Source: CAUZIZ01 sp965218775
GTDB lineage: Bacteria; Acidobacteriota; UBA6911; RPQK01; JAJDTT01
Assembly (NCBI GenBank): GCA_965218775.1
Contig: CBDCLS010000001.1
Span: 1 to 64,000, forward strand
Direction of reading: 5' to 3'
Length of the DNA stretch: 64,000 nt
Shown: in pieces, positions 41,766 to 49,941 of the stretch
How the letters are laid out: the number at the start of each line of letters is the position of its first letter
Position numbering within the stretch: the first letter of the stretch is position 1
Notes under the pieces: generated by a model
Databases searched by the model: none
Seen by the model: the letters and a program-made list of their open reading frames with translations, nothing else
What the model was told of the DNA's origin: nothing
Position numbers and translations under genes: made by a program

Positions 41766-43028
41766 TTACACCTCCTCCGGCCAGGGCAGGGGCAAGTCTC
41801 GGAGCCGGCTCAGGTCGACTTTGGTGTAGAGGAAGCTGCTGTTGATGTGACGGTGCCCCAGCAGATCGGCGATCGTCTTGAGGGATTGCCCCTGAGCGAG
41901 CATCCGGGTGGCGAAGCCATAACGGAAGGCATGAGAGCCTTTGGCAGATCCGTCGATCCCGGCTTGGCGCAGGCGAGAGGCCACCATCACCGAAACCGTA
42001 GACGGCTCGGTCAGCGGGTGAATCGGGGCCTTGGCGGTCAAGAAGACTTCCGGGTAGGGAGCGGGCGGACGTCCCTGACGAAGGTACTCCAGGACGGCTT
42101 CGCCGGCTGCCTCGGTCAGCGGCACCCGCACCGGCTTGCCTCCCTTGTGGGCGGGAAAGTGGATCTGCTGCTCTCTCCAGCGGAGGTCTTGAAGTCGGAG
42201 GGCGCGAATCTGGCCTCCTCGGACTCCGTAGGTGTCCAGCAGTTGGAGGATGGCAAAATCGCGCCGGCCCAGGGCCGTCGTCCGATCGATGCCCTCGAGC
42301 AGCTTCCGGGCTTGCTGCTCGGACAGACCCTGGGGAACGTGCGACAGCCGGTAGCTGCGGATCGGGGGCACGGCCTGTGCCAGATCGCGCTGGAGGGACC
42401 CGTGCTGATGAGCGAAGCGGAAGAAGTTGCGTAAGATGCCTTGCAGGCGTCGAGGGAGGCTTTTGCCCCGGCCTTCGGTGACGTGGGCGAAGCCGGCTTG
42501 AACCTGCTCCGGTCTCAGTTGAGCCAAAGCTTGCCGATCGGAAGCGACACCCACCTCCTCCAGGAAAGCCAGCAGATAACGGCGGTGCAGATCGATCGTC
42601 CTCTGAGCCCGGCCGCCTTCGCCCTTCAAGTACTCTAGAAACTCCTCCAGAACGCCGGGTAGCTCCAATGCCGGCTGGGGGCAAGGCGCGAGCAGATCTC
42701 GCTCGCACAGATACGTCAAGAAGCAGCGAACCGACCTCGGGACCTCCCCGTGTTGGCGCCGCCGCCCACCGCCACATCGGCAGCGTGGCAGATGCTGGCC
42801 GATAAACTGTTGCGCGAGCTCTTCGTCCACCTCGCGAGCCGCTTGGAGGCCCCCGTCTCGAAGGTATTGATTGAAGTGCGACACTTGCCAGACTCGGCGG
42901 CGCACCACGTCACGACAGAATCCTTGCTCGCGAAGCCACTCACCGAAGCGGTCCATCTCCGCACCCAGTGGCGCCATTCGAAAACGCTTCAGGGCCTCCC
43001 GACTACGAAATAGATCTTCCAAGGGCAT
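41766..43028 (-). CDS. First recombinase of the RIT element (tyrosine recombinase)
   Basis: ATG 43028 follows an AAGGAGGT ribosome site five bases away, giving 420 residues; an ATG at 43076 lacks such a site. The N-terminal part (FGEWLREQGFCRDVVRRRVW) and core-binding region (GEGGRAQRTIDLHRRYLLAF) precede the catalytic domain with Arg in LLDTYGVRGGQIRAL, HAFR in GSHAFRYGFATRMLAQGQ, His in LLGHRHINSSFLYTKV and Tyr in FLYTK. It is the promoter-proximal gene of the trio. About 43030-43160 upstream should hold the promoter. Confidence 0.9.
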   Translation of the reverse strand: MPLEDLFRSREALKRFRMAPLGAEMDRFGEWLREQGFCRDVVRRRVWQVSHFNQYLRDGGLQAAREVDEELAQQFIGQHLPRCRCGGGRRRQHGEVPRSVRCFLTYLCERDLLAPCPQPALELPGVLEEFLEYLKGEGGRAQRTIDLHRRYLLAFLEEVGVASDRQALAQLRPEQVQAGFAHVTEGRGKSLPRRLQGILRNFFRFAHQHGSLQRDLAQAVPPIRSYRLSHVPQGLSEQQARKLLEGIDRTTALGRRDFAILQLLDTYGVRGGQIRALRLQDLRWREQQIHFPAHKGGKPVRVPLTEAAGEAVLEYLRQGRPPAPYPEVFLTAKAPIHPLTEPSTVSVMVASRLRQAGIDGSAKGSHAFRYGFATRMLAQGQSLKTIADLLGHRHINSSFLYTKVDLSRLRDLPLPWPEEV

Positions 43029-43327
43029 GACAACCTCCTTTTCTGTCCCAGAGGCGGGACTCCAAAGGGCTGTCATGCACCAGAATTATGTGGAGTACAA
43101 GCGCGGACCGGTGGCACGAAGCCGCGATATCGAAAGGATTCTGGCGTGAAGCAGATCGATCACTTCACATAACACAACGCTTCACATGTCATCCTTTATG
43201 TGGAGCTCCACATAAGGGATGCGGATAGAGTCCCCCCTCGTGAGCACCACTCAGCTTACTCTAGGTTGGGAAACTGTCAAACGACCCTCATAGCCGAGTG
43301 CTTTGAGTACAAAGTGGTTCGCTGTTC

Positions 43328-44653
43328 GTGACGACGTTCCATCCCACCGATTACCTGCAACCACTGGACCTTGCCTACTGGCGATACACTCTGTGGCGTA
43401 GCCAGTACTACTCTACGCAAAAACTTGAATCCTTACAGTGGCAACTGCTTTCTCGGATGCTGGAGCACTGCAAGCACGAAGTGCCCTACTATGAAAAACA
43501 TCTGGGCACCTCGCGGATCCAGCGGCTGGAGGATTTCTCGGCGGTTCCGATCCTGAACAAGGAAACGCTGTGGAAAGTCTCAGACGAGCTCAGAGCTCGT
43601 GATTTCAGGCGGTATCGACCCCGTGCCACCCGAACCTCTGGAACTACTGGCTCGCCGCGTACTGTCTACTGGGACAAGGGGTCCAGCGTGATGGAACTGG
43701 CCTGCCAGTGGCGCCATATGTCTTGGCTTGGATATCGGCTCGGACAGACCCTCCTGGATCTACGCAGCAAGGTGATAGACGATCCTCCTGGCTACCAATG
43801 GCATGGTGCATGCCGGGTTCTCGCGGTCACGACCGATGATCTCGACGCGAATGCTATCGTAGAGATGGCTCAGCTGGTGCGGCGATTCAAACCGGTCCTC
43901 TGGAGAGGCCATCCTCTCTCGATCTACACTTTCTGCAAGTACCTGGAAGAGGCGGGAATCCAGGACCTCAAGCCCTCCGCTGTGGTCAGCTGTTCGGAGT
44001 CTTTGCTGCCGGCGCAACGAGAGTTTATCGAGGCTTTTTCCGGGGTCAGAGTTTGCGATAGCTACGGACTCAAAGAACACAATGCCCTGATCACTCAGTG
44101 TCCCGAAGGCGGCTACCACATCTGCGTGGAGTATGGGCATGTGGAAATCCTCCGTCGTGACGAAGAGCCGGCCAAGCCCGGGGAAGAAGGGCGCATCGTC
44201 GCCACTGGCCTGCACAACCGCGCTTTTCCCCTGATCCGCTACGATACCGGAGACATGGCTGTGGCTTCCGACCGGATCTGTTCCTGCGGCCGCAGGCTTC
44301 CACTAGTAGAGAAGATCTCAGGCCTGCGGGCCGACTACCTTCTAGACTCACGTGGCAACTGGCTCTCCGGCTTCCGGCTCAACACTTTTGAGCTCGATGG
44401 GATTCGCTTTTCTCAGCTGGTCCAATCTCAGCCGGACAGCGTCGATGTCTATCTAGTACCCGCTCCGGACTACAAAAACAGCGTGGGCGAGGACCTCGTT
44501 CACGGGTTGAAGCGTAAGTTGGGAAAGGAGATGATCATCAACCTCCATCTGGTGCACCAGGTCCCGATCCGCGACCATCTCAAGTTTCAGTACGTTGTCA
44601 ACCGACTCGATCGCGTGGCCTTTCCCCGCGATGATATGAGCGGAGTCCGCTGA
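43328..44653 (+). CDS. PaaK/CapK-like adenylate-forming ligase
   Basis: The 441-residue product belongs to the phenylacetate-CoA ligase/CapK group: an N-terminal YYEKHLGTSRIQRLEDFSAV with PILNKETL, the P-loop RTSGTTGSPRTVYWDKGS, SYGLKEHNALITQCPEGG as the adenylate motif, and AFPLIRYDTGDMAVASDRIC with SCGRRLPLVEKISGLRADYL. CapK-like proteins near surface-polysaccharide genes activate acids for envelope modification. It starts at GTG 43328, 137 bp from the RIT end, and has no functional neighbours, so its pathway is unknown. Confidence 0.87.
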   Translation: MTTFHPTDYLQPLDLAYWRYTLWRSQYYSTQKLESLQWQLLSRMLEHCKHEVPYYEKHLGTSRIQRLEDFSAVPILNKETLWKVSDELRARDFRRYRPRATRTSGTTGSPRTVYWDKGSSVMELACQWRHMSWLGYRLGQTLLDLRSKVIDDPPGYQWHGACRVLAVTTDDLDANAIVEMAQLVRRFKPVLWRGHPLSIYTFCKYLEEAGIQDLKPSAVVSCSESLLPAQREFIEAFSGVRVCDSYGLKEHNALITQCPEGGYHICVEYGHVEILRRDEEPAKPGEEGRIVATGLHNRAFPLIRYDTGDMAVASDRICSCGRRLPLVEKISGLRADYLLDSRGNWLSGFRLNTFELDGIRFSQLVQSQPDSVDVYLVPAPDYKNSVGEDLVHGLKRKLGKEMIINLHLVHQVPIRDHLKFQYVVNRLDRVAFPRDDMSGVR

Positions 44654-44741
44654 AATCTGAGCGCCAATTCTCCGAAGTTATTCTTGAACGAACGCTTAGG
44701 GTCTGCGCAGAAATAACTTGGTAGAATTGGCGCTCAGATTT
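44653..44741. repeat. Hairpin-forming inverted repeat just after the PaaK/CapK-like gene
   Basis: AAATCTGAGCGCCAATTCTC (from 44654) and a run to about 44682 are the near-perfect reverse complement of 44712-44741, with about 26 of 30 matching. It begins at the stop codon of the ligase gene and could terminate transcription. Its right arm lies inside the family-3 element, so the two palindromes overlap. Confidence 0.65.
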
Positions 44742-44882
44742 GCATCAGATTTGGCCGCGAACGATTGAGTGAAACCGCAGGCGTAGCCCGGTCTACGTTG
44801 AGGATTTCGCGATTGAGGAGCGGCCGAAGATGGTGCGAAGATGAGATGCCAAAATGCCAAGTTATTTTTGCGCAGACCCTTA
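44697..44882. mobile_element. Palindromic TA-flanked element, family 3
   Basis: Inverted repeats at 44698-44721 (AGGGTCTGCGCAGAAATAAC and on) and 44857-44880 match at 23 of 24. TA dinucleotides stand at both ends. A second pair inside (GCATCAGATTTGGCCGC at about 44741 with GCGGCCGAAGATGGTGC at about 44819) makes it doubly palindromic. It ends exactly where the chimeric family-1/2 element begins, sharing TTAG. Confidence 0.7.
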
Positions 44883-45193
44883 GTACACTGGAAGGTAAAT
44901 ACGGCAACGTTTGCAGATGGGGCTTGTGAGGCGAGATCAAGGCAGGAGGAGGAAGACGATGCTTGGCCATCTTCGACGACGACCAACGCAGAGATCGTCC
45001 ACAACCCCCATCTGCCCTACGGATGTTGACGGGACGCGCCGATTTCTTTGTCGCTCCTCCTCCAAGATACAAAGCATGGAGTTCGGCGTCGCGAGCGAGT
45101 CATATCGGGCTATATGTCGAGTCGAGCGCAACAACGCCAGCGGCGACAAGGGGCTGCTGAGCCCTGGTTCAAAACTTGTGGCGTGCTGCTCTA
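44881..45193 (+). mobile_element. Chimeric palindromic element: family-1 left part joined to family-2 right part
   Basis: From 44881 the sequence is family 1: an arm beginning TAGTACACTGGAAGGTAAAT and a core with the GTG/CAC inner stem. From about 45085 to 45193 it is inverted family 2, matching the rc of 15162-15270 almost fully and ending in its arm and CTAG. The join lies in GGCGTCGC, which both families contain. The two outer ends therefore do not pair, unlike every complete copy in the window. Confidence 0.85.
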
Positions 45194-45246
45194 GCATAAT
45201 CACTTAGCCGGCTAGCGTCTCCCACTCGAGCGCGGGCCCGCCCCCG

Positions 45247-46839
45247 CTAACGACGCAGGACGCTTCCCGCTCTTTCTCCGGTCAGCTTGCTATCTTGTAG
45301 GGCGACGATTCCGTTGACCAGGACGTGGACCATGCCCTGGCATACCTGATTCGGCTCGAAAGTGGTTCCGCGATCGGAAAAGGCGGCGGGATCGAAGATG
45401 GCCAGGTCGGCCCAATTCCCTTTCTGAATGACGCCCCGGTCCTTCAACCCCATGCGCTCTGCGGGCAAGGAGGTCATACGGCGGATAGTTTCCTCCGCAC
45501 TGAAAAGGGCCTTGTCTCGCGCAAACGTACGGTAGTAGTACCCAGCCCAGGTATAAGATCCATGGAAAGTTTCATCCTGCAGGGGCCCATCCGGAGCCAA
45601 CGCGATCGCGTCCGAACCTGGCATACAGTAGGGGAGGGCGACCGGTAGATGTAGATCTGCTTCCTCGTAGGCCAGGCAGATGACCATCAAGGCGTGCAGG
45701 TCATCGATCTCCGCCAGTAGTATGTCGTAAATCGCGTCGTAAATATCAACCCCCCACAGGTCGGCGATCTCGGCGATGCTCTTCTGCGAAATCTCGGGCA
45801 GTGCCCGGCTGCAAAAAACGACAATACGGTTCCAGTCTCCCTGTGCCAGCGAGACAATGATGCCGGGGTGTTGGCGCATCTCGCTTCGGGTTTCCGGGTT
45901 TTTTAGCCGCTCCCCGATGGACCTCGCCCCTCCCTCCAAGGCCCATTGGGGCAACATCGTGCTCAGATTGGTGGTGCCATACATGCGGGTGTGCTGATCG
46001 ATCGTCACGTCCTGACCTCGGGCACGAGCGGCTTCGACCTGATCCAGAGCCTGCTGGACAGCCCAGGTGCTGTCCGGTGCCATGCGGGCTACGGTGGCAA
46101 TGTGGGAAATCTGCAGGGGGATCTGGGCGGCGTCAGCGGTCCGGATCGCCTCGGCAATCGTTTCTTTGGCTTCGCCAGCCCGGTTGCGCGTATGAGTGGC
46201 GTAGATCCCCCCGGCTCTAGCAGCAACTTTGCACAGGGCGACGACTTCTTCCTCGCCGCAGCCCTGTTCGCAGTTATACTCCAGTCCAGTGGAGTAGCCG
46301 AAGGCTCCCTCCTCCAGCGCCTGTGTCAGCAGCTTCTCCATCTGCGCCAACTCGGAAGCAGTGGCACTACGTTCAGCCAACCCGACCGTGGCCAGACGCA
46401 GGTTGCCATTGGCGGCTAGACTGATGACGTTGAGTGCCGGCTGAAGCGACTCCAGGTGATCCAGGTACTGGGCCATGGTCCTCCACGAAATACCCAAGGA
46501 GGTTTGATAACCGTAGATATTGCTAGCCGCCAGTTCGATGCTCTCGATCGGTGCACAACCGTGACCGCAGTTGCCGACGACTTCCAGCGTCACCCCCTGG
46601 CTAATGGCGCTCACAGCACGCGGGTCCACTACCAGGGAATAGTCAGAGTGACTGTGAATGTCGATGAAGCCGGGACTCACAAAGAGTCCAGCCGCATCCA
46701 GCACCGGGACGTCCGCAACCTCCCCCAGACATCCCACATCCGATATCTTTCCCCCTGTGATCGCGATATCGCCCGATTGCGGAGCCTTGCCGGTTCCATC
46801 CAGAATGGTTCCGTTGGAAATGATCAGGTCAGGCCGCAT
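45247..46839 (-). CDS. D-aminoacylase (N-acyl-D-amino-acid deacylase)
   Basis: This amidohydrolase removes acyl groups from N-acyl-D-amino acids. In 530 residues it shows the metal site GFIDIHSHSDYSL (His 62 and 64), the conserved cysteine in VVGNCGHGCAP (Cys 91), further ligands in GIYATHTRNRAGE and IPLQISHIATVA, DQHTRMYGT and MPGSDAIAL with its Asp, and MTSLPAERMGLKDRGVIQKG at the C-terminus. ATG 46839 begins with the beta-sandwich strand LIISNGTILDGTGK. It may supply D- or modified amino acids for catabolism along with the amino-acid enzymes encoded 1 kb away, though it is separated from them by a plus-strand lipoprotein gene. Confidence 0.92.
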   Translation of the reverse strand: MRPDLIISNGTILDGTGKAPQSGDIAITGGKISDVGCLGEVADVPVLDAAGLFVSPGFIDIHSHSDYSLVVDPRAVSAISQGVTLEVVGNCGHGCAPIESIELAASNIYGYQTSLGISWRTMAQYLDHLESLQPALNVISLAANGNLRLATVGLAERSATASELAQMEKLLTQALEEGAFGYSTGLEYNCEQGCGEEEVVALCKVAARAGGIYATHTRNRAGEAKETIAEAIRTADAAQIPLQISHIATVARMAPDSTWAVQQALDQVEAARARGQDVTIDQHTRMYGTTNLSTMLPQWALEGGARSIGERLKNPETRSEMRQHPGIIVSLAQGDWNRIVVFCSRALPEISQKSIAEIADLWGVDIYDAIYDILLAEIDDLHALMVICLAYEEADLHLPVALPYCMPGSDAIALAPDGPLQDETFHGSYTWAGYYYRTFARDKALFSAEETIRRMTSLPAERMGLKDRGVIQKGNWADLAIFDPAAFSDRGTTFEPNQVCQGMVHVLVNGIVALQDSKLTGERAGSVLRR

Positions 46840-46977
46840 CGTTCACTCTTCGCTTTCAGGCAAAGGTCAGCAGTCGCGCCGGGTTCCGGACCAGGTTGCA
46901 GTCGAGCGAACCCATCCTACTCCAAGCTGGAACGCTGCTCCAATCAGAGAATCAAGCAGATCGGACGGCGGGACCTG

Positions 46978-46983
46978 TATAAT
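46978..46983 (+). promoter_or_regulatory. Possible -10 box (TATAAT) upstream of the lipoprotein gene
   Basis: A perfect TATAAT lies 95 bp before the chosen start; no convincing -35 box is seen 17 bp further up, so this is tentative. Confidence 0.3.
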
Positions 46984-47078
46984 CGAGGCGAAAATTTTAA
47001 GTGAGACTTACCGCACTTGTCTATGAACACGGTAGCGGTGTTAAAGCGGCGCACTCAGACAAAGATGGAGGCATGCGA

Positions 47079-47528
47079 ATGAAGCGTCTGATGGTTCTTA
47101 CAGCGACTACGATTCTCCTGCTGGGATGGGTGGGCTGCTCTGGCACAACTGAAAGCGATACTCCTCCCCCTGAGACTTCTTCCAACCCGACGGAGCCCGA
47201 GGGAAGCTTCAGCGCATCCAACCCCTCCGAACAGATGGGAACTCAACTCTCCAACATCGCCGAGGCAATCGAAAACGTCGAAGATGAGGCCAGTGCTCGG
47301 ACAGCGGCTAAGGTAATCGCAAGGGCCAAAATCGAGCTCGATGGGGTTGCGAAATCCATGGCAGGCATGTCCGACGCGGAGCGTGCTGCCATTACTCAGC
47401 AGTACACCGCAAAATACCCACAGCAACAGATGAGAATCGCGTCGGGGATGCAGAGATTGGTACAACACCTGGAATGGATGAACATCATCCAGGATGAGAT
47501 GAAGAAAATGCCCGGAATGCGACGTTAG
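47079..47528 (+). CDS. Small lipoprotein of unknown function
   Basis: From ATG 47079, seven bases after GGAGG, the product starts MKRLMVLTATTILLLGWVGC, a lipoprotein signal with Cys at position 20. A Thr/Pro/Ser-rich linker follows (TESDTPPPETSSNPTEPEGS), then a helical domain with AIENVEDEASARTAAKVIAR and EWMNIIQDEMKKMPGMRR. Final length is 149 residues. No family is recognised; the helical part could be a dimer or periplasmic chaperone-like module. Confidence 0.7.
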   Translation: MKRLMVLTATTILLLGWVGCSGTTESDTPPPETSSNPTEPEGSFSASNPSEQMGTQLSNIAEAIENVEDEASARTAAKVIARAKIELDGVAKSMAGMSDAERAAITQQYTAKYPQQQMRIASGMQRLVQHLEWMNIIQDEMKKMPGMRR

Positions 47529-47550
47529 AGGTATCCTCAAAAGAAGTGTA

Positions 47551-47643
47551 CGCAACCCTTTCAGGGTTGAAATCTAAGGGGGTGATATCGTTGACCCAGG
47601 GTTCGGAAACCCTGGGCTGACAGACGCAATCCCGTTGGGATTG
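47551..47643. repeat. Cluster of three short palindromes (REP-like)
   Basis: CAACCCTTTCAGGGTTG (about 47551), ACCCAGGGTTCGGAAACCCT with following GGGC (about 47597) and CAATCCCGTTGGGATTG (about 47627) are three successive stem-loops. From memory, similar triplets of CAACCCTTTCAGGGTTG/CCCAGGG/CAATCCC stems recur in several environmental bacterial genomes. They lie between convergent genes and may end transcription from both sides. Confidence 0.65.
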
Positions 47644-47713
47644 ACCTCAATTGATTTCTCGGAGGAAAGGTGCGTGCGGAAAAAGTGGGAAGCAACCTGC
47701 AACCTGCAACCTC

Positions 47714-48709
47714 CTAAGAAAAAGCGACCCAGGTGCCGAGATTCTTGGACACGGCCTGGTCGTGGATCGCTCTCGCTATCGTCGTATCCTGAATTCCTAT
47801 TCCCACTCCATCGTACATCGTGATCTCAGTGTCGTCGGTGCGACCGGCTACATCTCGATTGATCACTTGTCCCAGGCTGCCCTGATAGCAGTCCTTTCCC
47901 AAAATCCCCTGCTCGACCGCCTGACTCGCCTCGCCCCGCTGGAGCGTGTGCTCGATGGCGTCCGCAAAAAGGCGACAACGGGGAAGCAGGCTCATCTCAC
48001 ACTCGATCTTCTCGTGCAGGTCCGATCCCATGCAGCAGAGATGAGTACCCGGCCGGACCCACTGATCCTTGACGATAGGCTGCCGACTATTGGTGGCCGT
48101 AACGATCACATCAGCGCTACTACAGGCTTCTTCCGCCCCAGCCAGTTCAATAGGAACCCGACTCTCTGAGTTTAGATCGGCCGCCACCTGCTCGGCAGCC
48201 TCCAACCGCACATCGCACAGATAGATCTTCTCGAAGGGCCGCACCGTACTGACCGCCCGCAGGCACTGGCGTCCCAGCTGCCCGGCTCCCACAATGGCCA
48301 GCACACCGCAATCCTGTCGGCTCAGATGCAGGGTACTGACTGCTGCTGCTGCCGCTGTCCGGTACATAGTAGGCAGGGTGCCGTCACAAACCATCAAGAG
48401 CTCACCCGTTTCTGGATCGAAAGCGGCAATCCAGCTATTGGTGGTGGGCAGGCCTTTGGACGCATTGTCGCTGCGCTCCTGGCCCACCTTCATAGAGAGC
48501 AGATCGGCCGCCTTTGTATAGCCGGTGATGCAGGCCGCCATGGCTCCACTGTCTCCAGCCAAAGGAAGTGAGTAGATCGCCTTGGGAGGAAGGAAGTCCT
48601 CTCCCTTCTCGAACTCTCCCATCGCATTCTCGATCGCCGGAATGGTCTCGACGATGTCGATCTGGGAGCTGATTTCCGGACGAGTCAAAATGATTGTTTT
48701 TCTAGCCAC
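47714..48709 (-). CDS. Ornithine cyclodeaminase/mu-crystallin-family enzyme (EutC-like)
   Basis: The 331-residue protein has the family's pattern: MARKTIILTRPEISSQIDIV, LPPKAIYSLP, ACITGYTKAADLLSMKVGQE, TLPTMYRTAAAAAVSTLHLS, the NAD-binding GVLAIVGAGQLGRQCLRAVS and ADVIVTATNSRQPIVKDQWV, ending GVGIGIQDTTIARAIHDQAV. These use NAD in hydride transfer on amino acids or imines. EutC of ectoine degradation is a member, and an Ehu-type transporter is in the same run of genes, which makes that role plausible but not proved. Its start overlaps the aminotransferase end by 25 bp. Confidence 0.88.
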   Translation of the reverse strand: MARKTIILTRPEISSQIDIVETIPAIENAMGEFEKGEDFLPPKAIYSLPLAGDSGAMAACITGYTKAADLLSMKVGQERSDNASKGLPTTNSWIAAFDPETGELLMVCDGTLPTMYRTAAAAAVSTLHLSRQDCGVLAIVGAGQLGRQCLRAVSTVRPFEKIYLCDVRLEAAEQVAADLNSESRVPIELAGAEEACSSADVIVTATNSRQPIVKDQWVRPGTHLCCMGSDLHEKIECEMSLLPRCRLFADAIEHTLQRGEASQAVEQGILGKDCYQGSLGQVINRDVAGRTDDTEITMYDGVGIGIQDTTIARAIHDQAVSKNLGTWVAFS

Positions 48710-49851
48710 GGGATCATCCTTTCGAAGGCCGCTTCGATCTGCTGCCTAGAGGTCGCGAAGCTGATGCGAAGCGCGTTGTTGCACGAATCCCCAAACGCGC
48801 CGCCCGGAATCGTGCAGACTCCAATCTCTTGCAGCATGCGCATCGCCAGGTCAAACCCATCCACCTGAGGGGGCAGAGATGGCATGATGTAGAAGGCACC
48901 GTCAGGCCGATATCCGGTCAGATGCGGAGACTGCTCAACCAGCTCCACGACCCGATCGCGCCGTTTCCGATATTCCTGGACCATATCGGAGACACAGCTT
49001 TGATCTCCCTCCAAGGCAGCGATTGAGGCCCACTGGGCGGGCGTGTTCTCGTTGGTGCTGATGAACATGTGATAGCGCTGAAGGGCGGTGATGTTGTCAG
49101 GGCTAGAAATAGCCCACCCCAATCGGCAGCCCGCCATGGCGTAGGTCTTGGAAACGCTGTTGGCTACGATGACATTGTCGAGCGTGGGAGAGCAGGTCAA
49201 AGCCGTAGCATATTCGCTTCCGTCCAGAATCAGCCGCTCATAGACCTCGTCGCTGATCAAGGCCAGTCCATGCTCGGATGCTGCGCTGCAGATCCCCTCC
49301 ACAGTAGAACGGGGATAGACAGTCCCGGTGGGATTTCCAGGCGAGCTGAGCATGATCGCGCAGGTGTTCTCATTGATCGCCGACAGCACCTGCTGCAGAT
49401 CGAGTTGATATCCGTTTTCGGCAGTGGTGACAACCGGTCTCGGGATCGCTCCCGCCATCCTGACGACGTGCACCAGGACAAAAACCGGCTCTACCACGAT
49501 CACCTCCATACCCGGCTTCACCGCCGCGGTGAGGGCCATGAACATCGCCTGGCAGCAGCCGGTCGTGATCAGCACATTGTCGGCACCCAGATCGATACCG
49601 TAGCGCCCATTGTAGGAGCTGGCGACGGTCTCTCGAAGTTGGGGCAACCCGGCGTCGAGCTCGTAGCGGGTCTTGCCTTCGCGCAGAGCCTCTACATAGG
49701 CCTCGACGATGTGGGGTGGCGTCGGAAAGTCCGGTTGTCCGATCGAAAGGTGGACGACATCCTCCATTTCAGATGCCGTATTGAACATCTTACGAATGGG
49801 TGAAAACGGCAAGGCCGCCAACATTGGATTCCAGTCGATACCTGATGTCAT
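48685..49851 (-). CDS. PLP-dependent aminotransferase, class I/II (AspC-like fold type I)
   Basis: The 388-residue enzyme shows YELDAGLPQLRETVASSYNG, LITTGCCQAMFMALTAAVKP, IMLSSPGNPTGTVYPRST, LALISDEVYERLILDG and the PLP lysine in NSVSKTYAMAGCRLGWAISS, with the substrate-carboxylate Arg region RISFATSRQQIEAAFERM at the end. It transfers an amino group between an amino acid and a 2-oxo acid; the specific donor is unknown. It overlaps the cyclodeaminase-like gene by 25 bp and lies just downstream of the RND pump gene, suggesting an amino-acid catabolic operon. Confidence 0.92.
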   Translation of the reverse strand: MTSGIDWNPMLAALPFSPIRKMFNTASEMEDVVHLSIGQPDFPTPPHIVEAYVEALREGKTRYELDAGLPQLRETVASSYNGRYGIDLGADNVLITTGCCQAMFMALTAAVKPGMEVIVVEPVFVLVHVVRMAGAIPRPVVTTAENGYQLDLQQVLSAINENTCAIMLSSPGNPTGTVYPRSTVEGICSAASEHGLALISDEVYERLILDGSEYATALTCSPTLDNVIVANSVSKTYAMAGCRLGWAISSPDNITALQRYHMFISTNENTPAQWASIAALEGDQSCVSDMVQEYRKRRDRVVELVEQSPHLTGYRPDGAFYIMPSLPPQVDGFDLAMRMLQEIGVCTIPGGAFGDSCNNALRISFATSRQQIEAAFERMIPWLEKQSF

Positions 49852-49941
49852 GGCAATTTAGCTTAGCCGAGCGCGGTTGCTTCCGCCACCCTTCGCTGCT
49901 CCAGCCGAGGGGTCATTCGTCCCCGCTGCTCTTATCGAGAG

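Larger units (their letters stand above)
39652..43191 (-). mobile_element. Recombinase-in-Trio (RIT) element
   Basis: Three tandem, overlapping tyrosine recombinase genes are enclosed by 30-bp inverted repeats at 39652-39681 and 43162-43191 (28 of 30 match; right copy reads ACTTCACATAACACAACGCT and on). This order (three different recombinases, one strand, tight coupling, terminal inverted repeats) is the definition of RIT elements. The element is 3.54 kb. Next to the right end, TATGTGGAGCTCCACATA (about 43197-43214) forms a further palindrome, and GTGCAGTACTGCAC at about 39740 lies within the third gene. All three genes look intact. Confidence 0.88.

Noticed and set aside
41764..42777. Extension of the second RIT recombinase to a 663-residue protein
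   Set aside because: The extra part lies wholly within the first recombinase gene in another frame, has Arg/Pro/Ala-rich shadow composition, and a ribosome site directly precedes ATG 41763.
12629..45193. Palindromic elements as integron attC sites or CRISPR repeats
   Set aside because: They lack attC core sites and an IntI-type integrase, are dispersed rather than arrayed, and carry TA/CTAG ends typical of IS630-type insertion.
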